Below, piece by piece: positions 63,477-64,000 of a DNA stretch of 64,000 nucleotides; the first letter of the stretch is position 1; every line of letters starts with the position of its first letter. The notes beneath the pieces are model-generated. The model saw only the letters and a program-made list of their open reading frames with translations. It was not told the origin of the DNA and searched no databases. The translations under genes and the position numbers were made by a program. Source of the stretch: Candidatus Hydrogenedentes bacterium UBA2224 (lineage in GTDB: Bacteria > Hydrogenedentota > Hydrogenedentia > Hydrogenedentales > SLHB01); assembly GCA_002348185.1 (NCBI GenBank), contig DDYW01000181.1, forward strand, positions 71,848 through 135,847. Reading direction: 5' to 3'.

Positions 63477-64000
63477 TTATGCTTTACCGATTTCGCTGCG
63501 GTGCGCCCAGACCTTCTCGAACGCCTTGATATACTGATCGACGAGTTCCGGAACCTCCTTCGTGAAATACGGCAACGCGATGCTCGTCGCATTGGCCTGG
63601 TCGGAACCCGGCAGCTCCGGAATGACCGGCTTGTGGTGCCACCACTCATCTTCGGCATACAGCGGCAGCTTGTGTTGAAGCGTATAGCTCAACGCGCTGG
63701 CGCTCACGCCTTCGGCCTTCAACGCGTTTACCGCGGCGTCGCGCGACATCCCTGCTTCCGCCTCGTCGATGAACAGCATGTTCCACGAATAGTAAAGGCG
63801 CTGCACATCGCTGCGGCCGCTCGACTGCTCGTAGAGGCCCGGAAGCTGCGTCAACACATCGTTGAGCCGTCGCGTCTGACGTGCGCCGGCCGCGTTGCGC
63901 TCTTCGAGACCCCGCAACTGGCAGCGCCCGAGCTCGGCCGCGAAGGGGTGCATCCGGAACTTCATGCCGAACCCCGAACCCTTGTACTTGAAAACCGGGC
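63477..64000 (-). CDS. DegT/DnrJ/EryC1/StrS family aminotransferase, 3' part (cut by window edge)
   Basis: The reading frame stays open through the right edge. The stop is at 63477 and the N-terminal part is outside the window. Visible: FKYKGSGFGMKFRMHPFAAELG, the C-terminal region following the PLP lysine in this family, then QLRGLEERNAAGARQTRRLNDVLTQLPGL and a conserved tail (ALPYFTKEVPELVDQYIKAFEKV). An internal ATG at 63965 is not the true start. Family paralogue of the gene at 778-1995. Co-transcribed with the sugar-isomerase-like gene. Confidence 0.85.
   Translation of the reverse strand, partial: PVFKYKGSGFGMKFRMHPFAAELGRCQLRGLEERNAAGARQTRRLNDVLTQLPGLYEQSSGRSDVQRLYYSWNMLFIDEAEAGMSRDAAVNALKAEGVSASALSYTLQHKLPLYAEDEWWHHKPVIPELPGSDQANATSIALPYFTKEVPELVDQYIKAFEKVWAHRSEIGKA

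Overview
The window is a high-GC, densely coded chromosomal segment of a Gram-negative bacterium. Evidence for an outer membrane is kdsB (CMP-KDO synthesis), a periplasmic lytic transglycosylase, SurA-like PpiC and several lipoproteins. A pseudopilin with an H-X-DG-type C-terminus, paired Gfo/Idh/MocA oxidoreductases and a secreted sugar-phosphate-isomerase-like protein are the gene mix typical of Planctomycetota, Lentisphaerota or Candidatus Hydrogenedentota. A Hydrogenedentota-like genome is my best guess. That is an inference from gene content, not proven. Most genes are housekeeping or accessory. I see no prophage, insertion sequence or CRISPR array.

Layout. 1-600: a self-contained minus-strand unit (promoter, structured leader, 44-codon hydrophobic peptide, terminator). 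0.8-3.5 kb: DegT-type aminotransferase, a 47-residue zinc ribbon, and PilT. 3.5-14.7 kb, minus strand: an M1-peptidase-like protein that has lost its zinc/catalytic motif, two Gfo/Idh/MocA oxidoreductases, a PpiC isomerase, HemE, and a 1147-residue secreted protein. 15-21.8 kb, plus: DUF2339-like membrane protein, CCA-adding-type nucleotidyltransferase, alpha/beta hydrolase, DAHP synthase, SGNH hydrolase. 21.8-31.4 kb, minus: an mrfB-mrfA (yprB-yprA) repair pair, a tiny lipoprotein, TrkH/TrkA, and a GGDEF-HDOD pair. 31.7 kb: tRNA-Pro(CGG) with its own promoter and terminator. 32-38.9 kb, plus: an ECF sigma factor, then a five-gene run headed by a C45/acyltransferase-like lipoprotein and ending with a GH15-like toroid protein. 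38.9-45.5 kb, minus: the overlapping kdsB-pyrG-membrane protein operon, a pseudopilin with an unusual repeat-rich upstream region, and a lytic transglycosylase. 45.7-58.1 kb, plus: pncC/cinA-C, dnaE, fliW-csrA, an unknown protein and three large glycosyltransferase proteins, read here as a flagellar regulation and glycosylation locus. 58.1-64 kb, minus: recN, tlyA, a sodium/solute symporter, a secreted sugar-isomerase-like protein, and the 3' part of a second DegT aminotransferase cut by the window edge.

How the genes may work together. PyrG supplies the CTP that KdsB consumes, and the two genes overlap. FliW and CsrA are the known partner-switch for flagellin translation, and the genes after them have the modules expected for glycosylating an abundant surface protein. 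MrfA and MrfB are a known helicase-exonuclease pair separated by 3 nt. Stop-start overlaps (ATGA/GTGA or longer) recur throughout and support tight operons. The most unusual items are the 44-codon peptide unit, the dead M1-like protein with a propeller tail, the operator-like repeats upstream of the pseudopilin promoter, and the giant four-module glycosyltransferase-methyltransferase-TPR protein. Promoter and terminator calls were made by eye.
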